DNA of 64,000 nucleotides from CAZCTO01 sp964501725 (GTDB taxonomy: Bacteria > Bacillota > Clostridia > Saccharofermentanales > Saccharofermentanaceae), in the NCBI GenBank assembly GCA_964501725.1, contig CAZCTO010000001.1, positions 62,001 through 126,000 on the forward strand. The letters run 5' to 3'. This document shows, in pieces, positions 9,858 to 18,223 of this stretch. The notes beneath the pieces are model-generated. The model made no database searches, had not been told where the DNA came from, and saw nothing but the letters and a program-made list of their open reading frames with translations. The position numbers were made by a program, and so were the translations under genes. Numbering within the stretch: position 1 is the first letter of the stretch; the number at the start of each line of letters is the position of its first letter.

Positions 9858-10805
9858 CTAACTCCTTTTCTTCTTATCGGACGAGGTTACGTTCATATAA
9901 ATGTCTTCGAGAGATGGGTTTAGTGACTTGAATTCCAGAATCGGCCATAAGTTTGACGCCATAGAGAAAAAAACATCCCTCCGAATATCGGTATTTGAAT
10001 CTGATAGTAATTCGAAAACGGATATTCCGTTGTCTGAGTGCAATTGTGTGACTCCTGATACACCTGAGACAGATCTTAGTACCTGTTCAATTTCTATATC
10101 GTTTGATCCTATGGTTATGGAGAGTTTAGACTGATTTGAAAGCCTTTTGGACAATTCATTCGGCGTATCAATAGCAACAATTCGTCCGGCATTAATGATA
10201 ACAACACGATCACATACGGCCTGAATTTCAGATATAATATGTGAACTCATAATGATCGTATGATCCTTGCTCAGTAATTTCAGAAGCATTCGAATTTCAA
10301 TAATCTGCTTTGGGTCAAGTCCGACTGTCGGCTCATCAAATATCAATATGGGTGGATTTCCGATCATTGCCTGTGCAAGACCGACACGCTGCCTGTATCC
10401 CTTTGAAAGATTATGAATCATCCGTTTGGAAGCGTCTGATAGTTTGACCAGTGCCATAATCTCATGAATCTGCTTTTCGCGAATACTCCGGGGAACTTGT
10501 TTTAAATCAGATATAAATCGCAGGTATTCCAATACGGTCATGTCCAGATATAGAGGTGGTTGTTCCGGCAAGTAGCCAATTAGTTTTTTAGCGAGCGACG
10601 GTTCTTCCAGAATATCATGTCCATCAATCGTTACCTTCCCGGATGTGGCAGATAAGAAACCCGTAATGATGTTCATTGTTGTTGTTTTCCCGGCGCCGTT
10701 AGGGCCGAGGAAACCCAGAATCTCGCCTTTTAATACATTAAAAGACACCTTATTCAAAGCCTTCTTGTCTCCATACTGTTTGCATAGTTCTTTGATCTCG
10801 ATCAC
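9858..10805 (-). CDS. ABC transporter ATP-binding protein, GldA-like
   Basis: A 315-residue nucleotide-binding subunit. Walker A is GFLGPNGAGKTTTMN, the ABC signature is NLSKGYRQRVGLAQAM, Walker B is ILIFDEPTVGLDP, and the switch His is in IIMSSHIISE. About 90 residues follow the core domain, as in GldA/NosF-type ATPases. I place the start at the GTG at 10805. It is preceded by GGAGGT six bases upstream and overlaps the stop of the thioesterase gene as GTGA. A longer frame reading from 10844 lacks a binding site and lies within the thioesterase gene. It powers the permease and GldG-like protein downstream. Confidence 0.9.
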   Translation of the reverse strand: MIEIKELCKQYGDKKALNKVSFNVLKGEILGFLGPNGAGKTTTMNIITGFLSATSGKVTIDGHDILEEPSLAKKLIGYLPEQPPLYLDMTVLEYLRFISDLKQVPRSIREKQIHEIMALVKLSDASKRMIHNLSKGYRQRVGLAQAMIGNPPILIFDEPTVGLDPKQIIEIRMLLKLLSKDHTIIMSSHIISEIQAVCDRVVIINAGRIVAIDTPNELSKRLSNQSKLSITIGSNDIEIEQVLRSVSGVSGVTQLHSDNGISVFELLSDSNTDIRRDVFFSMASNLWPILEFKSLNPSLEDIYMNVTSSDKKKRS

Positions 10806-11614
10806 GAAGATACCTCCATGAAATCTGACTTGTACATCCTGCAACAGAATGCATAACGATTGGAATCGCGGACAATACCATCTACTTGAATTATGTCATC
10901 ATCTTCATTGACAAAAAGGTCAACTTTTTCTTTGAACTTAATTTCGGATAAATAGTTAATGTCTATTGTCAGAATATCACATTTTGATAAAGCATCCGTA
11001 TGGGCAGCATCCATACACCAGGCAATATATCGGGTGTTGTTAACATGAATATTCCGATCAATTTCTGAATAATCCGCATACTTTACAATCGAAGGAAATT
11101 TATTATCATGCGCATTCAAATCAAGTTGAAGCGATTGCAGTTTCGGAGGAATATCATATAAAACACATTTATCAACAGACGCTTGTTCAGAAATATCTGC
11201 AAAAATTGCCGGTCGAATCGGTCGATGAGAATTCTTATCTGCCGCAATCCACATCGACGTCGCTTTCCCTATCTCATGACCCGAAGAATCATAGATCAAA
11301 AAATCACGCAGGAAGTATAATCTCTCAAAACCTCTCGACCATGTAGATACAGTTATATGATCTTGCCAGGAAGGCAGTTTTGACATGGTTACAGACATCC
11401 GAAGTAATAACCAACATGCATTGTGCTCATCCATTTTCTCGGCTCCCCAGCCATGCTCTGAAGCGCTTCTGGAGGCAGCTTCCTGTAACATACCGAACAA
11501 TGAATGCAGATGAAGCTTGTCCCGGAAATTGACTTCCGAACCGAGGACCTGAAAATGATATTCTGATACTCTATCCATGTATTCTCTGACTACTCGTTCG
11601 CCTTGTCTGCTCAC
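10802..11614 (-). CDS. acyl-ACP thioesterase
   Basis: A 270-residue double hot-dog protein of the FatA/FatB-like bacterial family. It hydrolyses acyl-ACP to release free fatty acids. The first hot-dog contains HLHSLFGMLQEAASRSASEH and VTMSKLPSWQDHITVSTWSR. The second has the catalytic-region motif DRNIHVNNTRYIAWCMDA, with the expected Asn and His. Translation appears to start at a GTG at 11614 with an AGGA site upstream. The gene is first in the long run that continues into the ABC system, with a four-base overlap into the ATPase gene. The link between the two activities is not obvious. Confidence 0.85.
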   Translation of the reverse strand: MSRQGERVVREYMDRVSEYHFQVLGSEVNFRDKLHLHSLFGMLQEAASRSASEHGWGAEKMDEHNACWLLLRMSVTMSKLPSWQDHITVSTWSRGFERLYFLRDFLIYDSSGHEIGKATSMWIAADKNSHRPIRPAIFADISEQASVDKCVLYDIPPKLQSLQLDLNAHDNKFPSIVKYADYSEIDRNIHVNNTRYIAWCMDAAHTDALSKCDILTIDINYLSEIKFKEKVDLFVNEDDDIIQVDGIVRDSNRYAFCCRMYKSDFMEVSS

Positions 11615-11639
11615 GAAATCCTTTTTGATTGCTTACCAT

Positions 11640-12971
11640 TTACTTGATACCGCCATCCAGTTCGGATTTTCTGATACTTTTCCGTCCAATAATTAAAATC
11701 ACAAATGCGACTATAAAAAGTACCGATACACTGGCAATCCCCATGGCGGCACTTCCGGTCACCAAAGAAATAAATCCGTATAATGCCGTCCCCAGTACAG
11801 CTGCAAACTTACCGAATATATCGAAGAATCCAAAGTATTCATTCGATCTGTCAGGTGGTATTAATTTGCCGAAATAGGAGCGGGACAATGCCTGAATACC
11901 TCCCTGCACTGTGCCGACAAGAATCGCCATCAAAAAAAACAGTATCTGTGACACCTTAATTGCATCTTTATATTTAACGCTCGTTTCGGAAACAGACTCA
12001 ATAGAATAACCCATATAAAACCCGACTCCGCAAATTAAAACATAAACACATACAGCAGCAAGAATCATTCGCATCGCACCAAATCGTTTTGCCATTCCGC
12101 TAAATAGAATCGTACATGGAACCGCAACAACCTGCGTAACTAAAAGTGCCCCGATTAACCATAATTTATCGAGTTTAATTGTTGTTCCATAGGATGTGGC
12201 CATGTGAATTACAGTATTTACACCGTCAATATAGAAAAAGTATGCAATGAGAAACAAAAACACTCCTCTGTTTTTAACAAGTGAAAGAAACGTATCCCGG
12301 ACATTCTTAAGTGTCAAACCAATCACGCCTTTCGAAGGGGCGTCAACATAGTGAGTTTGCTTCACTTTAAGCAGAATCGGAAGACTGAAAAGTGCCCACC
12401 ATACCGTTGTAATCATAATGGCAATTTTAAAACCCAACGGATTTTCGAATCCGAGGACATAAATTACCGCAAGAGAAATCAGAAAGGCAATTGTACTACC
12501 GCCGACATAGCCCATAGCAAATCCGTAAGAAGAAATCTTATCCATTCTTTCCTTTGTCGTAACATCGGTTAGAAAAGAGTCATAGAATAAGTTGGCACCG
12601 GTGAACCCGATATATGATAAGACATATCCTACAAGCATAAACTTCCAATTATCTGTTAAAGCCATAACGAACGTAAACGAGGTTCCAATCGTGATAAAGA
12701 GTATAAGAAATTTCTTTTTCATCCCCTTAAAATCAGCGTATGCGCCTAGAAAAGGAGCTAAAACGGCAACCAGCAATGTCGCGACAGAGGAACCAAAAGC
12801 CCAAGCCTTATCCGTACCGCCTAAAAATGAAATAAAATAAATAGGCACTATAGCCGCCATTATATTGGTGGCATAAACCGAATTTGCCCAATCGTAAAAC
12901 AACCATGAAATTTCAGCGATCGTCAGCTTGCCCGATTTTCTAAGATCTTTACCGGAATCCAATTTGCTCAT
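11640..12971 (-). CDS. MFS transporter, UMF1-like
   Basis: A 443-residue membrane protein with about twelve transmembrane helices. The N-terminal segment ISWLFYDWANSVYATNIMA is characteristic of the UMF1 group (related to yeast Atg22-like permeases), as is the cytoplasmic loop YADFKGMKKKFLILF after helix two. The C-terminal half has TVQGGIQALSRSYFGKLIPP, also typical of the group. Some relatives are thought to export amino acids, but the bacterial substrates are unknown. It lies 26 bases downstream of the small membrane protein gene at 12998 and just before the thioesterase gene. Confidence 0.82.
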   Translation of the reverse strand: MSKLDSGKDLRKSGKLTIAEISWLFYDWANSVYATNIMAAIVPIYFISFLGGTDKAWAFGSSVATLLVAVLAPFLGAYADFKGMKKKFLILFITIGTSFTFVMALTDNWKFMLVGYVLSYIGFTGANLFYDSFLTDVTTKERMDKISSYGFAMGYVGGSTIAFLISLAVIYVLGFENPLGFKIAIMITTVWWALFSLPILLKVKQTHYVDAPSKGVIGLTLKNVRDTFLSLVKNRGVFLFLIAYFFYIDGVNTVIHMATSYGTTIKLDKLWLIGALLVTQVVAVPCTILFSGMAKRFGAMRMILAAVCVYVLICGVGFYMGYSIESVSETSVKYKDAIKVSQILFFLMAILVGTVQGGIQALSRSYFGKLIPPDRSNEYFGFFDIFGKFAAVLGTALYGFISLVTGSAAMGIASVSVLFIVAFVILIIGRKSIRKSELDGGIK

Positions 12972-12997
12972 AGATTACCTCCGTTTTCATTCATAAA

Positions 12998-13522
12998 CTA
13001 CGATCTAAGGCTTCTCGGGTTATATCTCTTAAAAACATTAATAAAACGCTCATCATAGTCAAACAGAACTAGTTTGTTACTCCCATTCTGAGTAGTCATA
13101 AATAGCCAAACCGGATCAACGCCATTTCCGGAACTGTAATCATATATTGCGCCTGCCTTCTTGAGCAGGTTCAGATAATCCGGATCAGTAATCGGGCATA
13201 CGACACTGAAATCTTTGCAGCTCCCTACAAAAATAATTTTCCTCTTTCTCTTCGCAATAATTCTTTCCACAGTTAACTCATCATTTGTAAGACTATATTC
13301 AAACTCTGATTTGATCGAGATGACCAAACGGTATGAAAGATAAATTAACCCGGCCGAAATAATTACAGAGAATGAGAACGCCTGGTAATAATTAAATAAA
13401 ACAGCCATATTCATGAACAGAACGATCACAATGGTTGATAACACGATCATAATCTTAAGAATATTTTGAAGTATGCTATTCTTTTGTGAAACTAATTTCT
13501 CGATAAAAACATCATTAATCAT
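12998..13522 (-). CDS. small two-helix membrane protein, DUF6106-like
   Basis: A 174-residue protein starting MINDVFIEKLVSQKNS. Two adjacent transmembrane helices (about residues 20-42 and 47-68) are followed by a cytoplasmic C-terminal domain of about 100 residues containing YSLTNDELTVERIIAKRKRK. The second part resembles the PH-like tails seen in several small clostridial membrane proteins. The N-terminus and layout remind me of DUF6106, but I hold this loosely. No catalytic residues stand out. It follows the groESL terminator and probably begins its own unit with the MFS gene. Confidence 0.6.
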   Translation of the reverse strand: MINDVFIEKLVSQKNSILQNILKIMIVLSTIVIVLFMNMAVLFNYYQAFSFSVIISAGLIYLSYRLVISIKSEFEYSLTNDELTVERIIAKRKRKIIFVGSCKDFSVVCPITDPDYLNLLKKAGAIYDYSSGNGVDPVWLFMTTQNGSNKLVLFDYDERFINVFKRYNPRSLRS

Positions 13523-13595
13523 AATTCTTCTCCATTCATACCACGCACATTTATATTATCCTATTTCAAAAATAAATCAAACGTGATACAGAATA

Positions 13596-13637
13596 GTTTT
13601 TATAAAAAAGGCCGATGTTGCTTAAGCAACACCGGCC
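13596..13637 (-). terminator. rho-independent terminator of groESL
   Basis: A strong hairpin occupies 13610-13637: GGCCGGTGTTGC on the minus strand pairs with GCAACATCGGCC, with one mismatch, around a TTAA loop. A run of six T follows at 13609-13604. It starts about 20 bases after the groEL stop codon. Confidence 0.9.
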
Positions 13638-13657
13638 ATCATAAAGACCTTTTCGAA

Positions 13658-15280
13658 CTAATACATTCCTGCTCCGCCGCCGGGGTTACCCATTGGCGGC
13701 TCAGGCTGAGGTATATCACAAACGACGGCTTCGGTCGTAAGCAGAATAGCAGAAACTGAAGCTGCATTCTCAAGAGCAGAACGTGTTACTTTTGCCGGAT
13801 CAATGATGCCGGCCTTATACATATTCACATATGTTTCGGTAAGCACATCAAATCCGATTCCGACACTCTTCTTCTTGATATTTTCGCAAATAACACTTCC
13901 GTCAAGTCCGGCATTGGTCGCAATCTGACGAACCGGCTCTTCAAGCGCTTTGATAACTATACGAATACCGGTCTGTACATCCCCTGTATGTAAAGGTAGT
14001 AAAGCCTGAACATCCGGAATAGCATTTATGTATGCTGTCCCGCCTCCCGGTACGATACCTTCTTCAACAGCAGCACGAGTAGCCGCCAGAGCGTCTTCAA
14101 TTCTCAGTTTCTTTTCCTTCATTTCAGTCTCTGTTGCGGCACCAACTTTAATAACCGCTACCCCGCCTGAAAGCTTAGCCAGTCTTTCCTGCAACTTTTC
14201 CTTGTCAAAATCAGATGTTGTATCTTCAATCTGTTTGCGAATCTGTGATACTCTTGCTTTGATTTCAGATTCAAGACCAGCCCCGTCAACAATAATCGTA
14301 TTCTCTTTTTGAATTTTAACCTGACGTGCTTTTCCAAGCTGCTCAATGGTTGTTTCTTTGAGATCCAGCCCGAGATCTTCAGTAATTACCTGGCCTCCGG
14401 TTAAAATTGCTATATCCTGAAGCATAGCTTTTCTACGATCACCAAATCCGGGAGCTTTGACGGCAACGCAAGTGAAAGTACCGCGCAACTTATTTACAAT
14501 CAGAGTAGCGAGGGCTTCGCCGTCAACATCTTCAGCAATGATCATTAACTTCTTACCAAGTTGAACTACTTTTTCAAGAAGCGGCAATACATCCTGAATA
14601 TTACTGATCTTCTTATCTGTAATCAGAATGAACGGTTCATCTAAAACTGCTTCCATCTTATCCATGTCCGTGCACATGTATGAAGATACATAGCCTCTGT
14701 CAAATTGCATACCTTCAACTACTTCAAGTTCTGTTCCCATTGTCTTTGATTCTTCAACAGTAATAACACCATCAGCAGAAACCATTTCCATGGCCTTAGC
14801 GATCAATTCTCCGACGTAGTCATCACCTGCGGAAATGGCAGCAACGCGTGCAATATCTTTTGATCCGTTAACCTTTTTTGACTCTCTTGCAAGAAAATCA
14901 ATAGTTGATGAAACTGCCAGCTGGATTCCTTTACGAAGAATGATTGGATTAGCTCCCGCTGCAACATTTTTGAGACCTTCGCGAATAATCGCTTGAGCAA
15001 GAAGCGTTGCGGTTGTTGTTCCGTCGCCCGCAACGTCGTTTGTCTTGGATGCAACTTCCTTAACAAGTTGAGCACCGGCATTCTCAAACCGGTCCTCCAA
15101 TTCAATTTCCTTTGCAATTGTGACTCCGTCATTTGTGATGAGCGGTGCGCCATATTTCTTATCAAGAACTACATTTCTTCCTTTCGGTCCCAACGTAATT
15201 TTTACCGTGTCAGCGACTTTATTAACGCCGATTTCAAGTGCTTTTCGAGCATTCTCAGAATACTTCAGATCTTTAGCCAT
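13658..15280 (-). CDS. groEL: 60 kDa chaperonin GroEL
   Basis: A 540-residue group I chaperonin of usual length. The N-terminus MAKDLKYSENARKALEIGVN and the ATP-binding segment TLGPKGRNVVLDKKYGAPLI are canonical. The motifs AGDGTTTATLLAQAI and EEGIVPGGGTAY are also present. The C-terminus ends NPGGGAGMY instead of a long Gly-Met repeat, a common clostridial variant. It forms the double-ring folding chamber capped by GroES, whose gene lies 36 bases upstream. The pair is controlled by the CIRCE operator at 15632-15658 and ends at the terminator at 13596-13637. Confidence 0.98.
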   Translation of the reverse strand: MAKDLKYSENARKALEIGVNKVADTVKITLGPKGRNVVLDKKYGAPLITNDGVTIAKEIELEDRFENAGAQLVKEVASKTNDVAGDGTTTATLLAQAIIREGLKNVAAGANPIILRKGIQLAVSSTIDFLARESKKVNGSKDIARVAAISAGDDYVGELIAKAMEMVSADGVITVEESKTMGTELEVVEGMQFDRGYVSSYMCTDMDKMEAVLDEPFILITDKKISNIQDVLPLLEKVVQLGKKLMIIAEDVDGEALATLIVNKLRGTFTCVAVKAPGFGDRRKAMLQDIAILTGGQVITEDLGLDLKETTIEQLGKARQVKIQKENTIIVDGAGLESEIKARVSQIRKQIEDTTSDFDKEKLQERLAKLSGGVAVIKVGAATETEMKEKKLRIEDALAATRAAVEEGIVPGGGTAYINAIPDVQALLPLHTGDVQTGIRIVIKALEEPVRQIATNAGLDGSVICENIKKKSVGIGFDVLTETYVNMYKAGIIDPAKVTRSALENAASVSAILLTTEAVVCDIPQPEPPMGNPGGGAGMY

Positions 15281-15316
15281 TTTGATCTACCTCCGTGGAA
15301 TATGTTTATTATATTG

Positions 15317-15601
15317 TCAGTCAACGATAGCCAGGATGTCATTAAGCCTTAGTATCATAAACTCAACCCCATCAACCTTGACTTCGGTACCCGCATATTT
15401 GCTTACCAAAACCTTGTCCCCTACCGATACTGTCATTTTTACTTCTTTACCGTCAACCAGTCCTCCGGGACCGACTGCAACTATTTCAGCAACCTGCGGT
15501 TTCTCTTTGGCTGTTCCGGCAAGAACAATTCCGCTCTTTGTCGTTTCGACTGCTTCAAGCATTTTGATAACAACTCTGTCACTTAGTGGTTTAATTGTCA
15601 T
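15317..15601 (-). CDS. groES: 10 kDa co-chaperonin GroES
   Basis: A 94-residue co-chaperonin beginning TIKPLSDRVVIKMLEA. The mobile-loop region ETTKSGIVLAGTAKEKPQ contacts GroEL, and the body contains GDKVLVSKYAGTEVKVDG. The length is standard for the family. It is the first gene of the heat-shock operon, preceded by a GGGGAGG binding site and, further upstream, by the CIRCE element and promoter. It caps the GroEL ring during the ATP-driven folding cycle. Confidence 0.98.
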   Translation of the reverse strand: MTIKPLSDRVVIKMLEAVETTKSGIVLAGTAKEKPQVAEIVAVGPGGLVDGKEVKMTVSVGDKVLVSKYAGTEVKVDGVEFMILRLNDILAIVD

Positions 15602-15631
15602 TGTAATTCCTCCCCGGTATACTTTTTGGTT

Positions 15632-15658
15632 TTAGCACTCATTGGTTCAGAGTGCTAA
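15632..15658 (-). promoter_or_regulatory. CIRCE operator (HrcA binding site)
   Basis: A perfect inverted repeat TTAGCACTC-N9-GAGTGCTAA, identical to the CIRCE consensus. It lies between the groES start and the promoter at 15669-15697. This predicts heat-inducible repression by HrcA, whose gene is not in the window. Confidence 0.97.
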
Positions 15659-15668
15659 TGGCATGTAT

Positions 15669-15697
15669 AATATATTTCTTTTTCCGCAACGTGTCAA
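15669..15697 (-). promoter_or_regulatory. sigma-A promoter of groESL
   Basis: TTGACA (15697-15692) and TATATT (15674-15669) are separated by 17 bases on the minus strand. The predicted transcription start falls at or near the CIRCE element, the standard arrangement for HrcA control. Confidence 0.8.
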
Positions 15698-15776
15698 GAC
15701 GAAATATCGCTTCACCAGTCGTTTTTAGCAAACTCAGTTGAATAAATGCTTGATACATATATTCGAAAAACAGTAA

Positions 15777-16982
15777 TTACTCAAAACCAGGCGCACCCGG
15801 AATTTCTCTAACCGGATCGACTTGGAATGTTTCTCCGAAAATAAATTCTTGAACCAACGGAATCATTCCATTCCAATCCGGCCGGATACTCCATTGTCCT
15901 TTAGCAAAATCAGAATACATACCCTGATTTGAGTATCCGTCTATCGGAAGTTGCAAAAACTCGAACTCAGTCGATGTATAATTTGCCAGAAAAGTGAATG
16001 CATACCATTCAATCTTATCCTTAGTAATATTGGTAGATACTTGTTCCGCAATGGTCTCAACGGCGCTCATTTTCTTGGTAAGTGAAAGCTTGTTAAACTG
16101 CTTTAATAAACTCGTGAGAACTTCTATTTGACGCTTCGACCTTCCATAATCGCCGTTTCCGACTTTTCTGATTCGAGCATAAGCCACTGCTTGCCTACCG
16201 TTAAGACGCTGTGTTCCGGCGGATTGAACAAAGTATAGTTCATCGTCTTCAGAACCAAATTTCTGATTTTGCTCTCTAATCAGTTCATTCAGTCCGCCTT
16301 CAAGATGTGTACGCTCTTCCTCAGATACATATACATATACGCCGCCTACTGCATTTACAATTTTCTCCATGTGATAAAAGTTGACGTACGCATACTCTTC
16401 GAGCTCAATTCTGAGTGAATCTTCAATTGCAATCATTAGCAGTTCCGGTCCGCCGTAAGTCATTGCGGTGTTTATCTTCTGCGGTTCAGTGTATCCCGGT
16501 ATATAAACATAATTATCTCTGGCAATAGACATCATCTTGATTGTATTATCATTTTCATTAATAGACATGATTATGATTACATCGGCCAAATGCCCCGAGC
16601 CATCCTCAGAGTATGATTTACCACGGCTATCCGTTCCAATCAATAAAATATTGTGTATATATTCAAATTCCGGAACAGGGACAGGGGTAGGTGTAGCGGC
16701 AGCGGCTGAGCCGGAGGCATCGGTTGTCTCAGATTGAGCAACAGCATCCGAAATAGATACGATCGAACCTTCTTCATTAATCATCGATGGATTTTCGTTA
16801 GATGGGATGTAGTTAATTTTGTTTAATACATTTTCTTTATACACAAAGAGAGCAATAAATGTTACCGCAAAGAGCAATACCACTGACGATACGAATACAA
16901 GAATAATACGAAGCACAACATTTGATTTCTTTTTATTCTTTTTGGCCTCATTAAACTGAGCTTTATTTGAGCTTTTTACCAT
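15777..16982 (-). CDS. LCP (LytR-CpsA-Psr) family cell-wall ligase
   Basis: A 401-residue protein with a basic cytoplasmic N-terminus, one transmembrane helix at about residues 24-47 (LRIILVFVSSVVLLFAVTFI) and a Ser/Thr/Pro-rich linker. The extracellular LCP domain begins at about residue 108. Its signatures are LLIGTDSRG, DVIIIMSINENDNTIKMMSI, RDNYVYIPG, and further on NGRQAVAYARIRKVGNGDYGR with its conserved Arg residues. LCP enzymes attach teichoic acids or polysaccharides from undecaprenyl carriers to peptidoglycan. It follows galE by 44 bases, consistent with cell-surface glycopolymer synthesis. Confidence 0.9.
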   Translation of the reverse strand: MVKSSNKAQFNEAKKNKKKSNVVLRIILVFVSSVVLLFAVTFIALFVYKENVLNKINYIPSNENPSMINEEGSIVSISDAVAQSETTDASGSAAAATPTPVPVPEFEYIHNILLIGTDSRGKSYSEDGSGHLADVIIIMSINENDNTIKMMSIARDNYVYIPGYTEPQKINTAMTYGGPELLMIAIEDSLRIELEEYAYVNFYHMEKIVNAVGGVYVYVSEEERTHLEGGLNELIREQNQKFGSEDDELYFVQSAGTQRLNGRQAVAYARIRKVGNGDYGRSKRQIEVLTSLLKQFNKLSLTKKMSAVETIAEQVSTNITKDKIEWYAFTFLANYTSTEFEFLQLPIDGYSNQGMYSDFAKGQWSIRPDWNGMIPLVQEFIFGETFQVDPVREIPGAPGFE

Positions 16983-17026
16983 AAATATTTACGGCAATCA
17001 TGCCGATTTGTCCTCCTGTTCAATGA

Positions 17027-18043
17027 TTAGTAACCGCGGGGGTTCATACTTTGCCATCGCCAAGCGTCTTCACACATCTCACGAAGTCCGCGCTGCGCTT
17101 TCCAGTTCAGCTCCTGAAGCGCCTTCTTGGTGGAGGCATAGGAAATGGGTATATCCCCCTCTCGTCTTGGACACAAAACACAGGGAAGCTTTTTCCCGAT
17201 AACGTCTTCAAATGTCTGAATGACTTCAAGAACTGAATACCCCTTCCCTGTTCCCAAATTAAAGACTTGAACACCGGTGTCCCGAATGCATTTTTGCACT
17301 GCAGATACATGCCCTTCGGCAACGTCCATTACATGAATGTAATCTCTGACTCCGGTTCCGTCTTTAGTCGGATAGTCCGTACCATATACTGACAATCTGT
17401 CCAGTTTTCCAACGGCAACCTGAGTAATGTAGGGAAATAGATTGTTAGGCATCCCTTGAGGATCTTCACCTATTCTGCCCGAAGGATGTGCACCGACCGG
17501 ATTGAAATACCGAAGAAGCATAACAGACCAATCCTGATTTGCATGATAAGTATCTCTGAGAATCTGCTCGTTCATACTTTTGGAAAAACCATACGGATTC
17601 GTGCATTTCCCGGTTAATGATTTTTCCGAATAAGGAACTTTGCCTGAAGTCCCGTAAACTGTCGCAGAAGAACTAAAAACAATTCGACTTACATGATGTC
17701 GCTGCATGACTCTGCATAGTGAAATTGTACTAAGCAGATTTGTCCTATAGTAATCCAGCGGCATGTCCACAGATTCGGCGACCGCTTTTTTGCCGGCACA
17801 ATGAATAACACACTGAATAGAATGTCTCGTAAAAATTTTCTCCATTTCAATCTCATCCGTTACGTCATACGGATAGAAACTGACTTTCTTTCCGGTGATT
17901 TCACGAATTCTTGATACAGCCTCAAAACGACTATTTGAGAGGTCATCAACAATAACAACGGAGAATCCTGCGTTAAGAAGAGAAACACAAGTATGAGAAC
18001 CGATATATCCAGCTCCCCCCGTCACCAAAATATCTAACATCAT
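17027..18043 (-). CDS. galE: UDP-glucose 4-epimerase
   Basis: A 338-residue extended short-chain dehydrogenase. The NAD-binding motif VTGGAGYIGSHTCVSLLNAG is at the N-terminus. SSSATVYG and the catalytic NPYGFSKSMNE (Tyr-X3-Lys) follow in the middle, with the family signatures LRYFNPVGAHPSGRIGEDP and VRDYIHVMDVAEGHV after them. It interconverts UDP-glucose and UDP-galactose for surface polysaccharide or galactose use. Two adjacent ATG codons could start it; a GGAGGGCA site fits either. It is divergent from the GH1 gene and upstream of the LCP gene. Confidence 0.95.
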   Translation of the reverse strand: MMLDILVTGGAGYIGSHTCVSLLNAGFSVVIVDDLSNSRFEAVSRIREITGKKVSFYPYDVTDEIEMEKIFTRHSIQCVIHCAGKKAVAESVDMPLDYYRTNLLSTISLCRVMQRHHVSRIVFSSSATVYGTSGKVPYSEKSLTGKCTNPYGFSKSMNEQILRDTYHANQDWSVMLLRYFNPVGAHPSGRIGEDPQGMPNNLFPYITQVAVGKLDRLSVYGTDYPTKDGTGVRDYIHVMDVAEGHVSAVQKCIRDTGVQVFNLGTGKGYSVLEVIQTFEDVIGKKLPCVLCPRREGDIPISYASTKKALQELNWKAQRGLREMCEDAWRWQSMNPRGY

Positions 18044-18168
18044 TGCCCTCCGAGAATTTACTGTTTAGTATTACAAAGACACAGTTAATAATACACTGAT
18101 AAGCAAAAAAATAACAGTCTTCTTACCCATTAGACATAATTAAAATATTATTCGGGCTTCCAAAAAGT

Positions 18169-18174
18169 TATAAT
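18169..18174 (+). promoter_or_regulatory. candidate -10 element of the GH1 gene
   Basis: A perfect TATAAT lies in the galE/GH1 divergent spacer, but no good -35 is visible. Transcription would begin about 18181, immediately beside an upstream in-frame ATG at 18182. This favours the ATG at 18224 as the true start. Confidence 0.4.
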
Positions 18175-18223
18175 GAATTAAATGATTCAATTTAATAATT
18201 TGATGAAAGCGGTAGGTGATCAT

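Noticed and set aside
10806..10844. Longer N-terminus for the ABC ATPase starting at 10844
   Set aside because: The extra 13 residues lie inside the thioesterase gene and have no binding site. The GTG at 10805 has a GGAGGT site and gives the expected N-terminus.
15120..15635. Open frame of 171 codons on the plus strand across groES and the groEL 5' end
   Set aside because: It is fully antisense to two certain chaperonin genes and covers part of the CIRCE element. The Ser/Pro/Thr-rich product resembles no family.
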